Both the position numbers and the translations under genes were made by a program. The notes beneath the pieces are model-generated. The model worked only from the letters and a program-made list of their open reading frames with translations, was not told where the DNA came from and did not search any database. DNA of 64,000 nucleotides from Lewinella sp. IMCC34183 (GTDB taxonomy: Bacteria; Bacteroidota; Bacteroidia; Chitinophagales; Saprospiraceae), in the NCBI RefSeq assembly GCF_003390915.1, contig NZ_QMEM01000004.1, positions 186,001 to 250,000 of the forward strand, given 5' to 3'. This document shows positions 29,973 to 39,148 of this stretch, piece after piece. Numbering within the stretch: position 1 is the stretch's first letter; the number at the start of each line of letters is the position of its first letter.

Positions 29973-32900
29973 TCACCCGGCAGGTGACCCTACCGCGTTA
30001 TGAAAGTACTTACCCAGTACTGCTTCAATCTTTTCCAGCTTTAGGGGCTTGGTCAGAAATTCATCCATTCCCGCAGCCAGGCACTTATCTTTTTCCTCCT
30101 TCAACACGCCTGCTGTAAGGGCAACGATCGTAACCTTATTTCCCGTACGTACTTCAATCTCTCTGATCTGTCTGGTTGCTTCGATACCGTCCAGTTCCGG
30201 CATATGAATATCCATGAAAATTAAGTCCGGCAGGGTATTTCCGTACTGCTCGATAGCCTCCACTCCATTCTTCGCTTCGTAAATTTCGCAATCCGGCACC
30301 AGTTGCGATAGCACGGTTTTGCTGAGGAGCATATTGAACGGCTCATCTTCCGCAATTATGAATTTTGCTTTCTGAGTCGTGCCCTCTTCTTTTACCCGCG
30401 GTTCGGTTTCCTTCCGTGGCGTGGCTGCGGCTACCTGAGGTAAATTACAGAGGTAACTAAACAGGTCATCGCTCTTTACGGGTTTATTCAGGCGGAAACG
30501 GACGCCCAATTCATCACATTGCTGGCTCAGTTGCAGGTTGTCCAGTGAAGAATGCAGCAGGATGATCGGTTGCCTTTCGGTGTCTACCTTCAGTTTGTCC
30601 TTTATCATACTTATGGTTTCTACGCCGTTGATGTATGGCATGTTGTAATCACAGATGATTACATCATAGGGCTCGGAGGTTTCTAGCTGCTTCAGCGCCT
30701 CCAGTCCGTTTTCGCAGCAGTCGGACGTTATCTGCCACTCATTCAGCATCTGCTCCAGAATCAGGCGATTACTGGCATTATCATCAATGATCAGGCAACG
30801 CTCAACGCCCGCAATCTGGGTGGTATCCAGCTTCCTTCCTTCCTCGAAACGGGTAACCATATCAAAATAGAAAGTGGTTCCGACATCTACGGTGCTGTCG
30901 ATACCGATCTTACTGCCCATCTTATTGGCAATCATTTCCGAAATGACGAGCCCCAAACCCGTACCACCGAATTTGCGCGTAGTCGAACTGTCACCCTGAG
31001 AAAACGGCTTAAAGAGTTTATCCTTCTGCTCGTCACTGATGCCGATACCGGTATCCCGTACCGCAATGGAAAGCTTACCTTGCTGGTTGTCAAGCGCTTG
31101 ATAGCGGACCTTTAATTCCACCTCCCCCTCTCTGGAAAATTTGACTGCATTGCCCAACAAGTTGATCAAAAGCTGCTTCAGGCGAATAGGGTCAACGTTG
31201 GCAAAGCGTGGCATGGTGGGGTCGACATCCAGTAGCAATTCAAGTCCCTTCTCGGCCGCACTGAACTTCATGATGTCGAAGCTATTACTCAGCAGCTCGA
31301 TCATATCGGTTTTGATAATTTCGAGCTCCAGCATCCCTGCTTCAATCTTCGAAAGATCGAGGATATCATTTATAATACTGAGTAGTGCATGCCCTGATAC
31401 GTTGGCATTGTTCACGTACTGCTGCTGAACGGAAGAAAGCGAAGTCTTTTTGAGCAGGTCGGTGAAGCCAATAACACTATTAAGGGGCGTACGAATTTCG
31501 TGACTCATATTGGCCAGGAATTCCGATTTTGCCTTGCTGGCTTTTTCTACCTGTTCCTTGCTGTCTTCAATCTGTTTCAGGACTTCTTTCTCCTTGGTGA
31601 TATCCCAATTCGTTCCGATCATCCTGATGGCATTTCCCTGTCGATCCCTGACCACCGTAGCCAGGGCCCTTATATTTCTGATCTGTCCGTTTGGACGTTC
31701 GATGCGGAACTCGGTATTGAACTCCTTTTCACCCGTTACCGCCAACTCGATTTCCCGGTTGATTTGCTCTCCGTCGGGTCCGTGAAATCCATTGGTCCAA
31801 ATCTGGTACGCATCAGGAAACGCTTCCCGCTCTACTCCGTACAGGGAATACATCTGATCGTCCCAGATCATGGAGTTCGTTACAATATCCCAGTCCCAAA
31901 CGCCTACTCCCCCGGCCTGGGTGGCCAAGCTCAGGCGCAGCTCACTCTCCTTCTGGGCCTGTTCGGCTCGCTTTCTGGCGGTTATATTGGTATGGGTGCC
32001 TACCACTCTCGCGGCTTCCCCCACGTCGTTTCTTTCGACAACTTTACCCTTATTCAATATCCACAGGTAATCTCCTTCCTTGTTTCTGAACCGGTATTCG
32101 AAACCAAAGGTGTCACCGTTTTTATCCGATTGGGTGACTTTAGTTATTTCTGCCGAAACCCAATCCTTGTCGTCGGGATGCAACCTATCCACCCATTCAC
32201 TCGCCAGGGAGGGAAGTTCACCAACTTCATAGCCCAGCATTTCTACCCAGGCCTTGGAGAACACCGTTTTGCCGGTAGCAGGAGTCCAGTCCCAGATACC
32301 ATCGCCCGAAGCATCTAGCGCATAGTTTAACCGTTTGGACAGTTCTTCCTTTTCGAGCTCTTCTCTTTTTTTACAGGTGATATCCTGTGCTACTCCCCGG
32401 AGGCCGACTATATTCTTGTTTTCGTCAAATACCGCCTCTCCGCGTACCCACATCCACCCGTTATCTCCGTTGCCCCGGCGGGTTCTTAGTTCCATTTCGT
32501 AGGGAATACCCTGTTCGCTAGCCAGGGCCAGGGCAGCCTCCAACGCCTCCCAACTCTCTGGAGTGAACAGCTTCATGTGTTCGTCAACGGGTGGCGGAGG
32601 AAGCGTAGGATCGAATCCATACATTTTGTAGAGCTCCTCCGTCCACAGTACCTCATTCGACTTTAGATCAAGCTCCCAACTACCGATCTTGGCAATCTTC
32701 TGGGTGCTCTGAAGCAGGGAGGAATTCTTGGTGAACAGCAATTCACCTTTCTTAAGGCTCGTAACATCCTGGTGCGCCCCCAGCATCCTTATGGGTTTTC
32801 CATCTTTATTCCTGATCACCACACCACGACACCTGATCCATACTATGGACCCGTCCTTGTGGGTATACCTGACCATCTGGCTGTAAGGGTAATCCGGATT

Positions 32901-33167
32901 CTCGCAGTGCTTTACGAAGTTTTCGGTGGCAAGTTTCAGGTCTTCGGGATGGACAATATGCTGCCAGGCGGATGGAGTATGCGGCATTTCGGTGTGGTCG
33001 TAGCCCAGAACAGACCAGAATTTGGGACTCATCCATTCTTCGTCTGGCTTCTCCAGGTCCCAGTACCACATACCATCTAGCGAAGATTCCTGGATGAAGT
33101 CAAAAATGCTTTCATCCGTTTTTATCAGCTCATAAAGCTCTTTCTTCAGGTAGTAATTGTCTTCCAT
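29973..33167 (-). CDS. Soluble hybrid histidine kinase: 4 PAS, HisKA, HATPase, 2 receiver domains
   Basis: A 1064-residue cytoplasmic sensor kinase without transmembrane segments. Four PAS/PAC modules occupy about 20-140, 145-270, 275-400 and 405-530. Each ends with a PAC signature such as MLGAHQDVTS or MIGTNWDITK. HisKA contains phospho-acceptor His556 (ANMSHEIRTPLN). The ATPase shows NLLGNAVKFS, DTGIGIS and GGTGLGL. Two receivers follow: CLIIDDNASN with Asp in IICDYNMP, and FIIAEDEPFN with Asp in IFMDIHMPELDG. No separate response regulator is adjacent. GC content is intermediate, lower than the core genes, so it may belong to the acquired island. Confidence 0.93.
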   Translation of the reverse strand: MEDNYYLKKELYELIKTDESIFDFIQESSLDGMWYWDLEKPDEEWMSPKFWSVLGYDHTEMPHTPSAWQHIVHPEDLKLATENFVKHCENPDYPYSQMVRYTHKDGSIVWIRCRGVVIRNKDGKPIRMLGAHQDVTSLKKGELLFTKNSSLLQSTQKIAKIGSWELDLKSNEVLWTEELYKMYGFDPTLPPPPVDEHMKLFTPESWEALEAALALASEQGIPYEMELRTRRGNGDNGWMWVRGEAVFDENKNIVGLRGVAQDITCKKREELEKEELSKRLNYALDASGDGIWDWTPATGKTVFSKAWVEMLGYEVGELPSLASEWVDRLHPDDKDWVSAEITKVTQSDKNGDTFGFEYRFRNKEGDYLWILNKGKVVERNDVGEAARVVGTHTNITARKRAEQAQKESELRLSLATQAGGVGVWDWDIVTNSMIWDDQMYSLYGVEREAFPDAYQIWTNGFHGPDGEQINREIELAVTGEKEFNTEFRIERPNGQIRNIRALATVVRDRQGNAIRMIGTNWDITKEKEVLKQIEDSKEQVEKASKAKSEFLANMSHEIRTPLNSVIGFTDLLKKTSLSSVQQQYVNNANVSGHALLSIINDILDLSKIEAGMLELEIIKTDMIELLSNSFDIMKFSAAEKGLELLLDVDPTMPRFANVDPIRLKQLLINLLGNAVKFSREGEVELKVRYQALDNQQGKLSIAVRDTGIGISDEQKDKLFKPFSQGDSSTTRKFGGTGLGLVISEMIANKMGSKIGIDSTVDVGTTFYFDMVTRFEEGRKLDTTQIAGVERCLIIDDNASNRLILEQMLNEWQITSDCCENGLEALKQLETSEPYDVIICDYNMPYINGVETISMIKDKLKVDTERQPIILLHSSLDNLQLSQQCDELGVRFRLNKPVKSDDLFSYLCNLPQVAAATPRKETEPRVKEEGTTQKAKFIIAEDEPFNMLLSKTVLSQLVPDCEIYEAKNGVEAIEQYGNTLPDLIFMDIHMPELDGIEATRQIREIEVRTGNKVTIVALTAGVLKEEKDKCLAAGMDEFLTKPLKLEKIEAVLGKYFHNAVGSPAG

Positions 33168-33568
33168 AGTTGCTGATTGCTGGTCGCTAGTTGCAGGTTG
33201 GAGCGGTCTTCAACTGAAAGGCTGAGCAAAAACTCAACGGCAAAATGTGCCCGCATTGGCTACATTTTCCAACCCACCGGCAAACCGGCACAGCATGACG
33301 CTACCGCTTTCAGAAACGAATAGCATGCAGAATTATTTGACACTATAACGGTAAACTATCCCCCGCGCCAGCGACTGCCAGGCCTGACGCGCGGGAACTT
33401 CTCAGCTGGCGAACCCCTCGATTAAAACGAGCGGCGCGCGCAACCCGCCCGCCCGGCTCTCACTAGCAGGATTCCGCCACGCCGTAGCGCCGTACCCGGA
33501 CAGCACAAAGATGCTAAGCCGGCCTCCGCAGCGATCCGTTGTGGCGATTTGATTGTGCCGAAGCTTAC
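33168..33568. other. Intergenic region upstream of the hybrid kinase, no gene seen
   Basis: About 400 bp between the kinase start and the end of the GH43 gene. It should contain the kinase promoter, but I found no clean TAnnTTTG box or other structure. Confidence 0.4.
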
Positions 33569-34567
33569 TTACTCAGCCAGGTGGAAATCCGGGAAGCCGC
33601 TCTTCGTCCAGCGGACGAGGCGGGCGCGGGTACCGCGGTCGGGGTTCTCGAGCTCGGGGCCTTCGATTTCCTTGTAGTCGCGGTCGTGGTAGATCATGAC
33701 CGTCTGCCCGTCGGGGGTGGTCGTGAAGGAGTTGTGGCCGGGACCGTAGCGGCCGGTCTCCTCGTTGGTAGCGAGGACCGGGGCGGGTGACTTGCTCCAG
33801 TTGGCCGGGTCCATAAGGTCGGCGTCCTGATCTATCCAGAGAAGTCCGACGGCGTAGTGGTCGTTGGTCGCGCTGGCGGAGTAGGTGACGAACAGGCGGT
33901 CGTCGTGTTTGATTACGGCCGGCCCTTCGTTCACGTTATACTTGATGCGCTCCCAGCTGTATTCGGGCTTAGTGATGACGATCTGCGGACCGGTGAGGGT
34001 GGTCGGGTCGCTCATCTCGGAAAGGATCAGGCTGGTGCCGTCGCCGTCGCGTTCCGCCCAGATGAGGTAGCGCTTACCGCCGTGCTCGAAGGTGGTGGCG
34101 TCCAGCGCGAAGCCGTCGCGGTCGGTGGTGATCTGCCCCTCTTCCTCCCATTCCCCCTGCAGCGGATCTTCGGAGTCGTTGGAGAGGACCCACATGCGGA
34201 TCTTCCAAATGTCTTCGGCTTCCGCGGCGGCGAAGTAGATGTACCACTTGCCGTCGACCCGGTGCAGTTCGGGTGCCCAGATGTGGTAGCTCATCGGTCC
34301 GGAATCGTGCTTGTTCCAAAGCGTCTTTTCTTCGGCGTTCTTCAGGCCGTTGATGCTGTCGGCCGCGCGCATCACGATGCGGTCATACTCGGGTACCGTG
34401 GCGATGAGGTAATAGGTACCGGCGTCGGATTTGTACACCCAGGGATCGGCGCGCTGCTCGGCGAGGGGGTTGTCGAAGGAGGGTTCCGAAGATTCCTGAG
34501 TACGTGGCTGCGCCGTCGCACAATTGCTGAGTACAAATAGGAAGAGAAAGAATCGCAGGTATGGCAT
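33569..34567 (-). CDS. Glycoside hydrolase family 43 protein
   Basis: A 332-residue exported enzyme with a five-bladed beta-propeller signature. The GH43 catalytic residues are all present: base Asp41 in EQRADPWVY, pKa-modulating Asp156 in GFALDATTF, and acid Glu214 in NVNEGPAVIK. HIWAPELHRVDGKWYIYFAA is a classic GH43 stretch. Family members release arabinose or xylose from hemicellulose or pectin side chains. The N-terminus has a signal peptide that may also be a lipobox (LSNC, Cys16). It is preceded by a likely promoter at 34626-34655. Confidence 0.92.
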   Translation of the reverse strand: MPYLRFFLFLFVLSNCATAQPRTQESSEPSFDNPLAEQRADPWVYKSDAGTYYLIATVPEYDRIVMRAADSINGLKNAEEKTLWNKHDSGPMSYHIWAPELHRVDGKWYIYFAAAEAEDIWKIRMWVLSNDSEDPLQGEWEEEGQITTDRDGFALDATTFEHGGKRYLIWAERDGDGTSLILSEMSDPTTLTGPQIVITKPEYSWERIKYNVNEGPAVIKHDDRLFVTYSASATNDHYAVGLLWIDQDADLMDPANWSKSPAPVLATNEETGRYGPGHNSFTTTPDGQTVMIYHDRDYKEIEGPELENPDRGTRARLVRWTKSGFPDFHLAE

Positions 34568-34625
34568 GATCGTGGTTTGGCCGCTGAGTGCGGGGGTCGC
34601 GTTGCCCGGATATGAATTGAGCTGG

Positions 34626-34655
34626 GGAAGATACAGGCCGGGGGCACAATGGCAA
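34626..34655 (-). promoter_or_regulatory. Possible Bacteroidota promoter of the GH43 gene
   Basis: On the minus strand a TTG is followed after 19 bases by TATCTTCC, close to the TTG-N19-TAnnTTYG pattern, about 60 bp before the start codon. Confidence 0.4.
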
Positions 34656-34856
34656 ACGAATTAATTGTTTTTATGACAATTATAACCTTGGCCGTGCCTT
34701 CCCCTGCTATACGTTCCGGCCCAGCCGGCGAAACCTCACCGCAGTATCCGTGCCGGAACGTCCGCCCAAAACGGGTAGACATCCTGCTAACCATGCGGAT
34801 CGCCGAAGCGAACCGCGACCACGAAGAGTAAAATTTTAACTAAAAAATTCCAAATT

Positions 34857-34864
34857 TACGTTTG
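34857..34864 (+). promoter_or_regulatory. Bacteroidota -7 box (TACGTTTG) upstream of the small Lys-rich gene
   Basis: An exact TAnnTTTG match lies about 100 bp before the ATG at 34966. No good TTG -33 element is seen. The rest of 34568-34965 contains no gene. Confidence 0.45.
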
Positions 34865-34965
34865 TGGCGGGAACGATTTGTAAAACATATTCACTTTGCC
34901 CCAGGTTTTAGCCTTACAATCTAACGAAAGACGGAATTACCCGTCGATCAAAAACACTATGTACC

Positions 34966-35106
34966 ATGGCTAAGCAAACTGATGATAAGAAGAAGGCTCC
35001 CACTAAGCCCGCCGCCGGCGGCAAGACCGCTCCCAAAAGCGGTGACATGAAGGGTGGAAGTTCCAAAAAACCCGACATGAAGAAGCCCGACACCAAGAAG
35101 AAGTAA
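34966..35106 (+). CDS. Small Lys/Pro-rich basic protein (46 aa)
   Basis: A short frame with ATG at 34966 and TAA at 35104-35106, encoding MAKQTDDKKKAPTKP... to ...PDTKKK. Nearly a third of the residues are lysine, with Pro, Gly and Lys repeats (KPDMKKPDTKKK), so it is probably disordered. A matching -7 box lies upstream and a strong terminator directly downstream, which supports it as a real, separately transcribed gene. Function unknown; nucleic-acid binding is conceivable from charge alone. Confidence 0.7.
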   Translation: MAKQTDDKKKAPTKPAAGGKTAPKSGDMKGGSSKKPDMKKPDTKKK

Positions 35107-35133
35107 TCCCCCGGATTGCCGATTCTTCGGAGC

Positions 35134-35168
35134 AAAAACCGGAAGCGACCCGTTCGCTTTCGGTTTTT
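35134..35168. terminator. Bidirectional rho-independent terminator
   Basis: AAAAACCGGAAGCG pairs with CGCTTTCGGTTTTT across a seven-base loop (one G-T pair), with A run on the left and T run on the right, so it can serve both the small Lys-rich gene and the convergent MFS gene. Confidence 0.9.
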
Positions 35169-35193
35169 CGCTTGTAAGCCGGTCCCTACGGCA

Positions 35194-36765
35194 TCAGGCG
35201 TGCTCGATCACCAGCACCTCGCGCCGCCACTCCGCGCCGTTCTCGGCCAGCCAGTGCTCAAAACTGTCTTGCAGATCGGCGTCGTGGCGCGTGGTTTGCA
35301 GCCGGGCGGGCGTGTAGGGCGCGTCCAGGATCAGCCAAACGTCTTCCTCAATCCGCGGCGCGTCCGGATAGCGGCTGATCTGCCGGCGCAGGGCCCCCGA
35401 GCGGTAACGGCTTCCCTCGAGGTCATCGAGGCGCTTCTCCAGCGGTTCCCGCAGGTCGGGTGGGAAGGTATAGGTGGTCCGCAGCAGACGCACGTGCGCT
35501 TCCTGTTCCCCGGAGGCGTACTCGACCGTGAAGAGCGGATGGGCGGCGGAAAGGTCGCTTTCGCGGGCCTGGTCCAGCTGTAACCTCCGCCCCAGTAGCA
35601 ACAGCAGGAGCAGGGTGCCGGCGGCAGCGTAGTGACTGATGGAGAGGGTGGTAAGATCCGCGATCCAGCCCCATGCCGCCGACCCCACGGCCAGGCAGGC
35701 GGAGGTGGCCATGAGGTAAAACGCCATGCCCCGCGCCCCGAACCACCGCGGCAGGGCGTACTGGGTGCTCGTCATCAGCGTCGTATATCCGGCCTGCCAG
35801 GATGCCCCACAGGCCAGTACGGCCGCGAAGCTCAGGGGGACGGAATAGGAAAAGCCAAGAACCGCCAGGCCGGCGGCCATCACCGCACCGGCCAGCCAGA
35901 TGAGGCGATTGGCCTCTACGTTCCAGGAGGTCTTGCTGAGCAGCAGGCCGCCCAGTACGGCCCCCGCACCCGCGGCCCCGACGAGATAGCCGTACAGGTC
36001 GGCCGCGCCGGATAAGCGGTCGCGCGCGATGAGCGGCAACAGGGCCCACAGCGCACTGGCGGCGAAGAAGAAACTTAGGGCCCGCAGCGTGCTGTGCCGC
36101 AGCGCGGGCGAATGGCGGTAGAAGCGCACCGCATCGGCCATGGCCAGGGTGAGCGGCGGCTGGCGGCCGGCCTCCAGGTTCTCGCGGTCGTCGTTCCAGT
36201 ACCAGATGTAGACGAGTACCGTCAGGAAGCTTACCGCATCCACCCAGTAGGGCAGCGAGAGCGTGTAGCGGGTGATGAGGTAGCCGCCCAGGGCCGGACC
36301 GATGGCCCGGCTGAGGTTGAAGGAAATGCCGCCCAGGTTGACGGCGGTGCGCAGGAGATCCTTGCTGACCAGTTGCGGGATGATGGCCGCCATCATCGGC
36401 CGGGCAAAGGCCGCGCCCAGTCCGTTGAAGAAGGTGAACAACAGCAGCAGGAAGACGGTGGCCCGGTCGGTCATCACGATCCAGGCGAACACGGCCGTAC
36501 TCACGATGAGGAAGGCCTGGGTGATCAGCAGGCTGCGGCGGCGGTCGAAGACGTCGCCCAGGGCGCCGGCGGGCAGCGCGAAGAGAAAGAGCGGCACCAT
36601 GGTGGCCGTCTGCACCAGCGAAACCATGAGCGCCGAACCGTCAAGCTCCGTCATCAGCCAGCTCGAGCCGACCGTAAAGAGCCAGGTACCGATGTTGGAG
36701 ACCAGCGTCGCGGTCACGAACAACCACAGCGGCCACCCCAGTTTGGACGCGTCCGGGTTCTGCAT
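35194..36765 (-). CDS. MFS transporter (MFS_3/EntS-like family) with soluble C-terminal extension
   Basis: A 523-residue major-facilitator protein with about eleven to twelve helices over residues 10-405, beginning NIGTWLFTVGSSWLMTELDG. GALGDVFDRRRSLL is the loop 2-3 motif (G-x3-D-R-x-R-R). The remaining ~115 residues form a soluble domain (VRLLRTTYTFPPDL, VWLILDAP), as in the PF05977 group, which includes the enterobactin exporter. Substrate unknown. It is convergent with the small Lys-rich gene across a shared terminator. Confidence 0.87.
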   Translation of the reverse strand: MQNPDASKLGWPLWLFVTATLVSNIGTWLFTVGSSWLMTELDGSALMVSLVQTATMVPLFLFALPAGALGDVFDRRRSLLITQAFLIVSTAVFAWIVMTDRATVFLLLLFTFFNGLGAAFARPMMAAIIPQLVSKDLLRTAVNLGGISFNLSRAIGPALGGYLITRYTLSLPYWVDAVSFLTVLVYIWYWNDDRENLEAGRQPPLTLAMADAVRFYRHSPALRHSTLRALSFFFAASALWALLPLIARDRLSGAADLYGYLVGAAGAGAVLGGLLLSKTSWNVEANRLIWLAGAVMAAGLAVLGFSYSVPLSFAAVLACGASWQAGYTTLMTSTQYALPRWFGARGMAFYLMATSACLAVGSAAWGWIADLTTLSISHYAAAGTLLLLLLLGRRLQLDQARESDLSAAHPLFTVEYASGEQEAHVRLLRTTYTFPPDLREPLEKRLDDLEGSRYRSGALRRQISRYPDAPRIEEDVWLILDAPYTPARLQTTRHDADLQDSFEHWLAENGAEWRREVLVIEHA

Positions 36766-36835
36766 CCGTGGTAAAGGTGAGCGTCGGGGGAAAGTTTAGC
36801 CCAGGGGGTCCTTCGGGCGGGTGACCGGGGTTCGG

Positions 36836-37036
36836 CTACGATCTCTGGCTGGCGCGCTGCTCGTCACGCCTCAGATAGATAGACGCACCCATGGAAATGG
36901 CGATCAGTAAATAACAGACCCCCTCCGCCCAGTTTGGTAGGTAAATCCACCCCATCAAGTCCATCAGGATGGCTACGGCGGGTATAAGGGTAAGAAGCGC
37001 GGCTAAGCGCATGAGTGGGCGGTTACTGGCCTTCAT
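36836..37036 (-). CDS. Small membrane protein with two helices
   Basis: A 66-residue protein, MKASNRPLMRLAALLTLIPA..., with hydrophobic helices at about 8-28 and 36-54 and a charged tail (YLRRDEQRASQRS). No family is recognised. Clean start and codon use resembling the host support it as a real gene. Confidence 0.55.
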   Translation of the reverse strand: MKASNRPLMRLAALLTLIPAVAILMDLMGWIYLPNWAEGVCYLLIAISMGASIYLRRDEQRASQRS

Positions 37037-37106
37037 GGGGTGAGAGTATGATCAGAAGGAGATTCACGTAACAATATACAACCGGAAGCCCGGACCCGGC
37101 CTGAGC

Positions 37107-37222
37107 CTAGGCAAGCACCTCGCGCCAGCGGCCATCTTCCGCCACCTCCTTCAACACGGCATTGCGTCGCTCGAGTAGCTCGGTTATGTACCGCCTGAGG
37201 AACACCCGGTCGCTGCACGCGG
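37107..37222 (-). pseudogene. C-terminal fragment of an SRPBCC-family protein
   Basis: The minus strand reads VFLRRYITELLERRNAVL then KEVAEDGRWREVLA-stop, clearly homologous to the C-terminus of the SRPBCC gene at 39811-40290 (FLEAYMTRLLHRRNLVI, ESDRWREVL). The upstream two thirds are missing, replaced by the end of the AraC gene region. A decayed paralogue. Confidence 0.75.
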
Positions 37223-37244
37223 CATACTCCTCGCGCCGCGGACA

Positions 37245-38147
37245 TCACGAAAACGCCGCGCGGAAGGCCGTAGGCGTTTGCCCGGTTTTGGACCGGAATA
37301 ACTTGCTGAACGACTGGGGGTGCCGGAAACCCAGCGCATAGGCGATTTCGCTGACGGAATGGTGGGTAGTGGACAGCGTCGTCTTGGCCCGGGCGATGAG
37401 CCGTTCGTGGATATGGTCCTGGGTGCTGCGTCCGGTAAGGGTCTGCAGTACACCACTCAGGTAGTTGGGGCTTACGTTGAGGGACCGGGCGACGTCCTGC
37501 ACGGCCGGCACCCCGGTCGTTGCCAGCACCTCTTCGCGCAGGGCTTCGTCGAGCACCCGGTCGAGGCGATCGAGTATTTCGTGATTGGATTGTTTGCGCG
37601 TCAGGAACTGTCGGCGGTAGAACCGCTCGGCGTAACTCAGCAGTACCGCCAGGTGGGTCACGACGATATCCTGGCTAAACTCGTCGAGGTTACCTGCGAC
37701 TTCCTGCCGGATGGTACGCAGGACGGTGACGACGGTCTCCTCCTCCCGCGCGCTGAGGTGCAATGCCTCCCGGATGGAATAGCCGAAGTATTCGTACCCT
37801 CCGATCCGGTTTGCCAGTTCGCTGCCCCACAGAAAGTCAGGATGCACCATCAGGTACCAACCGCCGTGGGAGGCCGATTTCTTTATCCCTACGTGGTACA
37901 CCTGCCCGGGAGCCATGCAGAAGAGCGTACCCCGGTCGAAATCGATCAGCTGGCGGCCGTAGCGCACGTCGGCCCCGACGTGCTGCTTCAGACCGATGGC
38001 ATAAAAGTCGTTGACGAGCAATTCCTCGGACGCGTTGACGGTCATCTCCTCGAAGCGTACTACGCTCACGAGCGGATGATCGGGTGGCGGCAGACCGCGC
38101 ATGGCGTGGTAGGCACTGATGGTTGGTATTCGGATGGTGTCGGCCAT
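37245..38147 (-). CDS. AraC-family transcriptional regulator
   Basis: A 300-residue regulator with an N-terminal cupin-like sensing domain (about 30-170) and a C-terminal double helix-turn-helix. VQDVARSLNVSPNYLSGVL and SVSEIAYALGFRHPQSFSKL are the two HTH units of the AraC/XylS family. The NmrA-like gene ends only six bases away, and its stop is followed directly by this start, so they form a unit. The regulator probably controls the NmrA gene or itself; the ligand is unknown. Confidence 0.93.
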   Translation of the reverse strand: MADTIRIPTISAYHAMRGLPPPDHPLVSVVRFEEMTVNASEELLVNDFYAIGLKQHVGADVRYGRQLIDFDRGTLFCMAPGQVYHVGIKKSASHGGWYLMVHPDFLWGSELANRIGGYEYFGYSIREALHLSAREEETVVTVLRTIRQEVAGNLDEFSQDIVVTHLAVLLSYAERFYRRQFLTRKQSNHEILDRLDRVLDEALREEVLATTGVPAVQDVARSLNVSPNYLSGVLQTLTGRSTQDHIHERLIARAKTTLSTTHHSVSEIAYALGFRHPQSFSKLFRSKTGQTPTAFRAAFS

Positions 38148-38152
38148 GGCGA

Positions 38153-39043
38153 TTACTTTTTCCCGGCGTAGGCGGCGGCGAAGGTGGGGGCATAGTCCTC
38201 CAGTTTAACCCGCCCGGCCCGCTCCGGTTTGTGGCGCAGGAAGTCGGCGGCCAGGCGACCGTCGCGCAGGCTTCGGTTGAGGGCGGTCAGGTCATCAGCC
38301 ATACGCGCGTGCATGCCGTGATCGACCATGGCCTGACGCACCGCACCGTCGGGGATCACCCGCCACTGCAGGTCGGGCTTGCCGATGGCGCGGCCGAGCA
38401 CGGTAGCGATCTCGTTACCCGTACGTTCGTCGCTGTACACGTACCGTACCCGCCGGGGTTCCGCCGGTCGCTCGATCTCTTCCACGACGGCCTCGGCGAT
38501 GTCGCTTGGGGCCACCAGGTAAAGGAGATCGTCACCGCCGTAGTTCGTCATGATGTGGCCTGTGGCCCGGATACTGCCGATCAGATTGAGCAGATTGTAG
38601 TAGAAGTAGGTGGGCCGCACGATCGTGAGTTGCACCCCGTCGAGCGATTTCAGTTCCTCCTCCACGAAGTGGCTGCCCAGGATGACGCCCGTGCCGGCGT
38701 CGAGCTCCGCTCCGAAGGAGCTGAGCAGTACCACCCGCGGCACCCCCGCTTGCCGGATGGCAGCGGCGTACTGCTGGCCGATGTTTCGGTAGTAGGCGTT
38801 GATGTCCGGCACGGTGTAGTCCGGCGGGATGATGCAATAGACCAGGTCGGCCCCCGCAAAGGTGCGGGATAGAAAGGCCGCGTCCTGCACCTCGCCGATT
38901 GCGGGAGTGGCGCCGAGGTCGGTGATGGCCCCCGCCCGCTCGGGGGTACTGGTGATGACGGTCAGCTGGTGACCGCGCTGGGTCAGCTTTTCAGTGAGGG
39001 GTTGCCCGATGTGGCCGAGCGAGCCCGTTAGTACGATTTCCAT
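38153..39043 (-). CDS. NmrA-family NAD(P)-binding protein
   Basis: A 296-residue atypical short-chain dehydrogenase. The ATG at 39043 is used, giving MEIVLTGSLGHIGQPLTEKL with the N-terminal dinucleotide motif TGSLGHIG (G-x2-G-x2-G type). The YxxxK catalytic pair is not obvious (SSFGAELDAG instead), as in NmrA-like redox sensors or quinone oxidoreductases. It lies directly upstream of an AraC-family regulator on the same strand (6-bp gap), consistent with an operon in which the regulator controls this oxidoreductase. Confidence 0.87.
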   Translation of the reverse strand: MEIVLTGSLGHIGQPLTEKLTQRGHQLTVITSTPERAGAITDLGATPAIGEVQDAAFLSRTFAGADLVYCIIPPDYTVPDINAYYRNIGQQYAAAIRQAGVPRVVLLSSFGAELDAGTGVILGSHFVEEELKSLDGVQLTIVRPTYFYYNLLNLIGSIRATGHIMTNYGGDDLLYLVAPSDIAEAVVEEIERPAEPRRVRYVYSDERTGNEIATVLGRAIGKPDLQWRVIPDGAVRQAMVDHGMHARMADDLTALNRSLRDGRLAADFLRHKPERAGRVKLEDYAPTFAAAYAGKK

Positions 39044-39148
39044 ATTCGGTTGGTTTTGTTGATTATCAAACAGGGACGTGAGCCCAACCGATGTAGCCGA
39101 ATCTTGGAAGCTTGTAGCCAAATCCGGGGGATTTGACCCGGGTCACCG

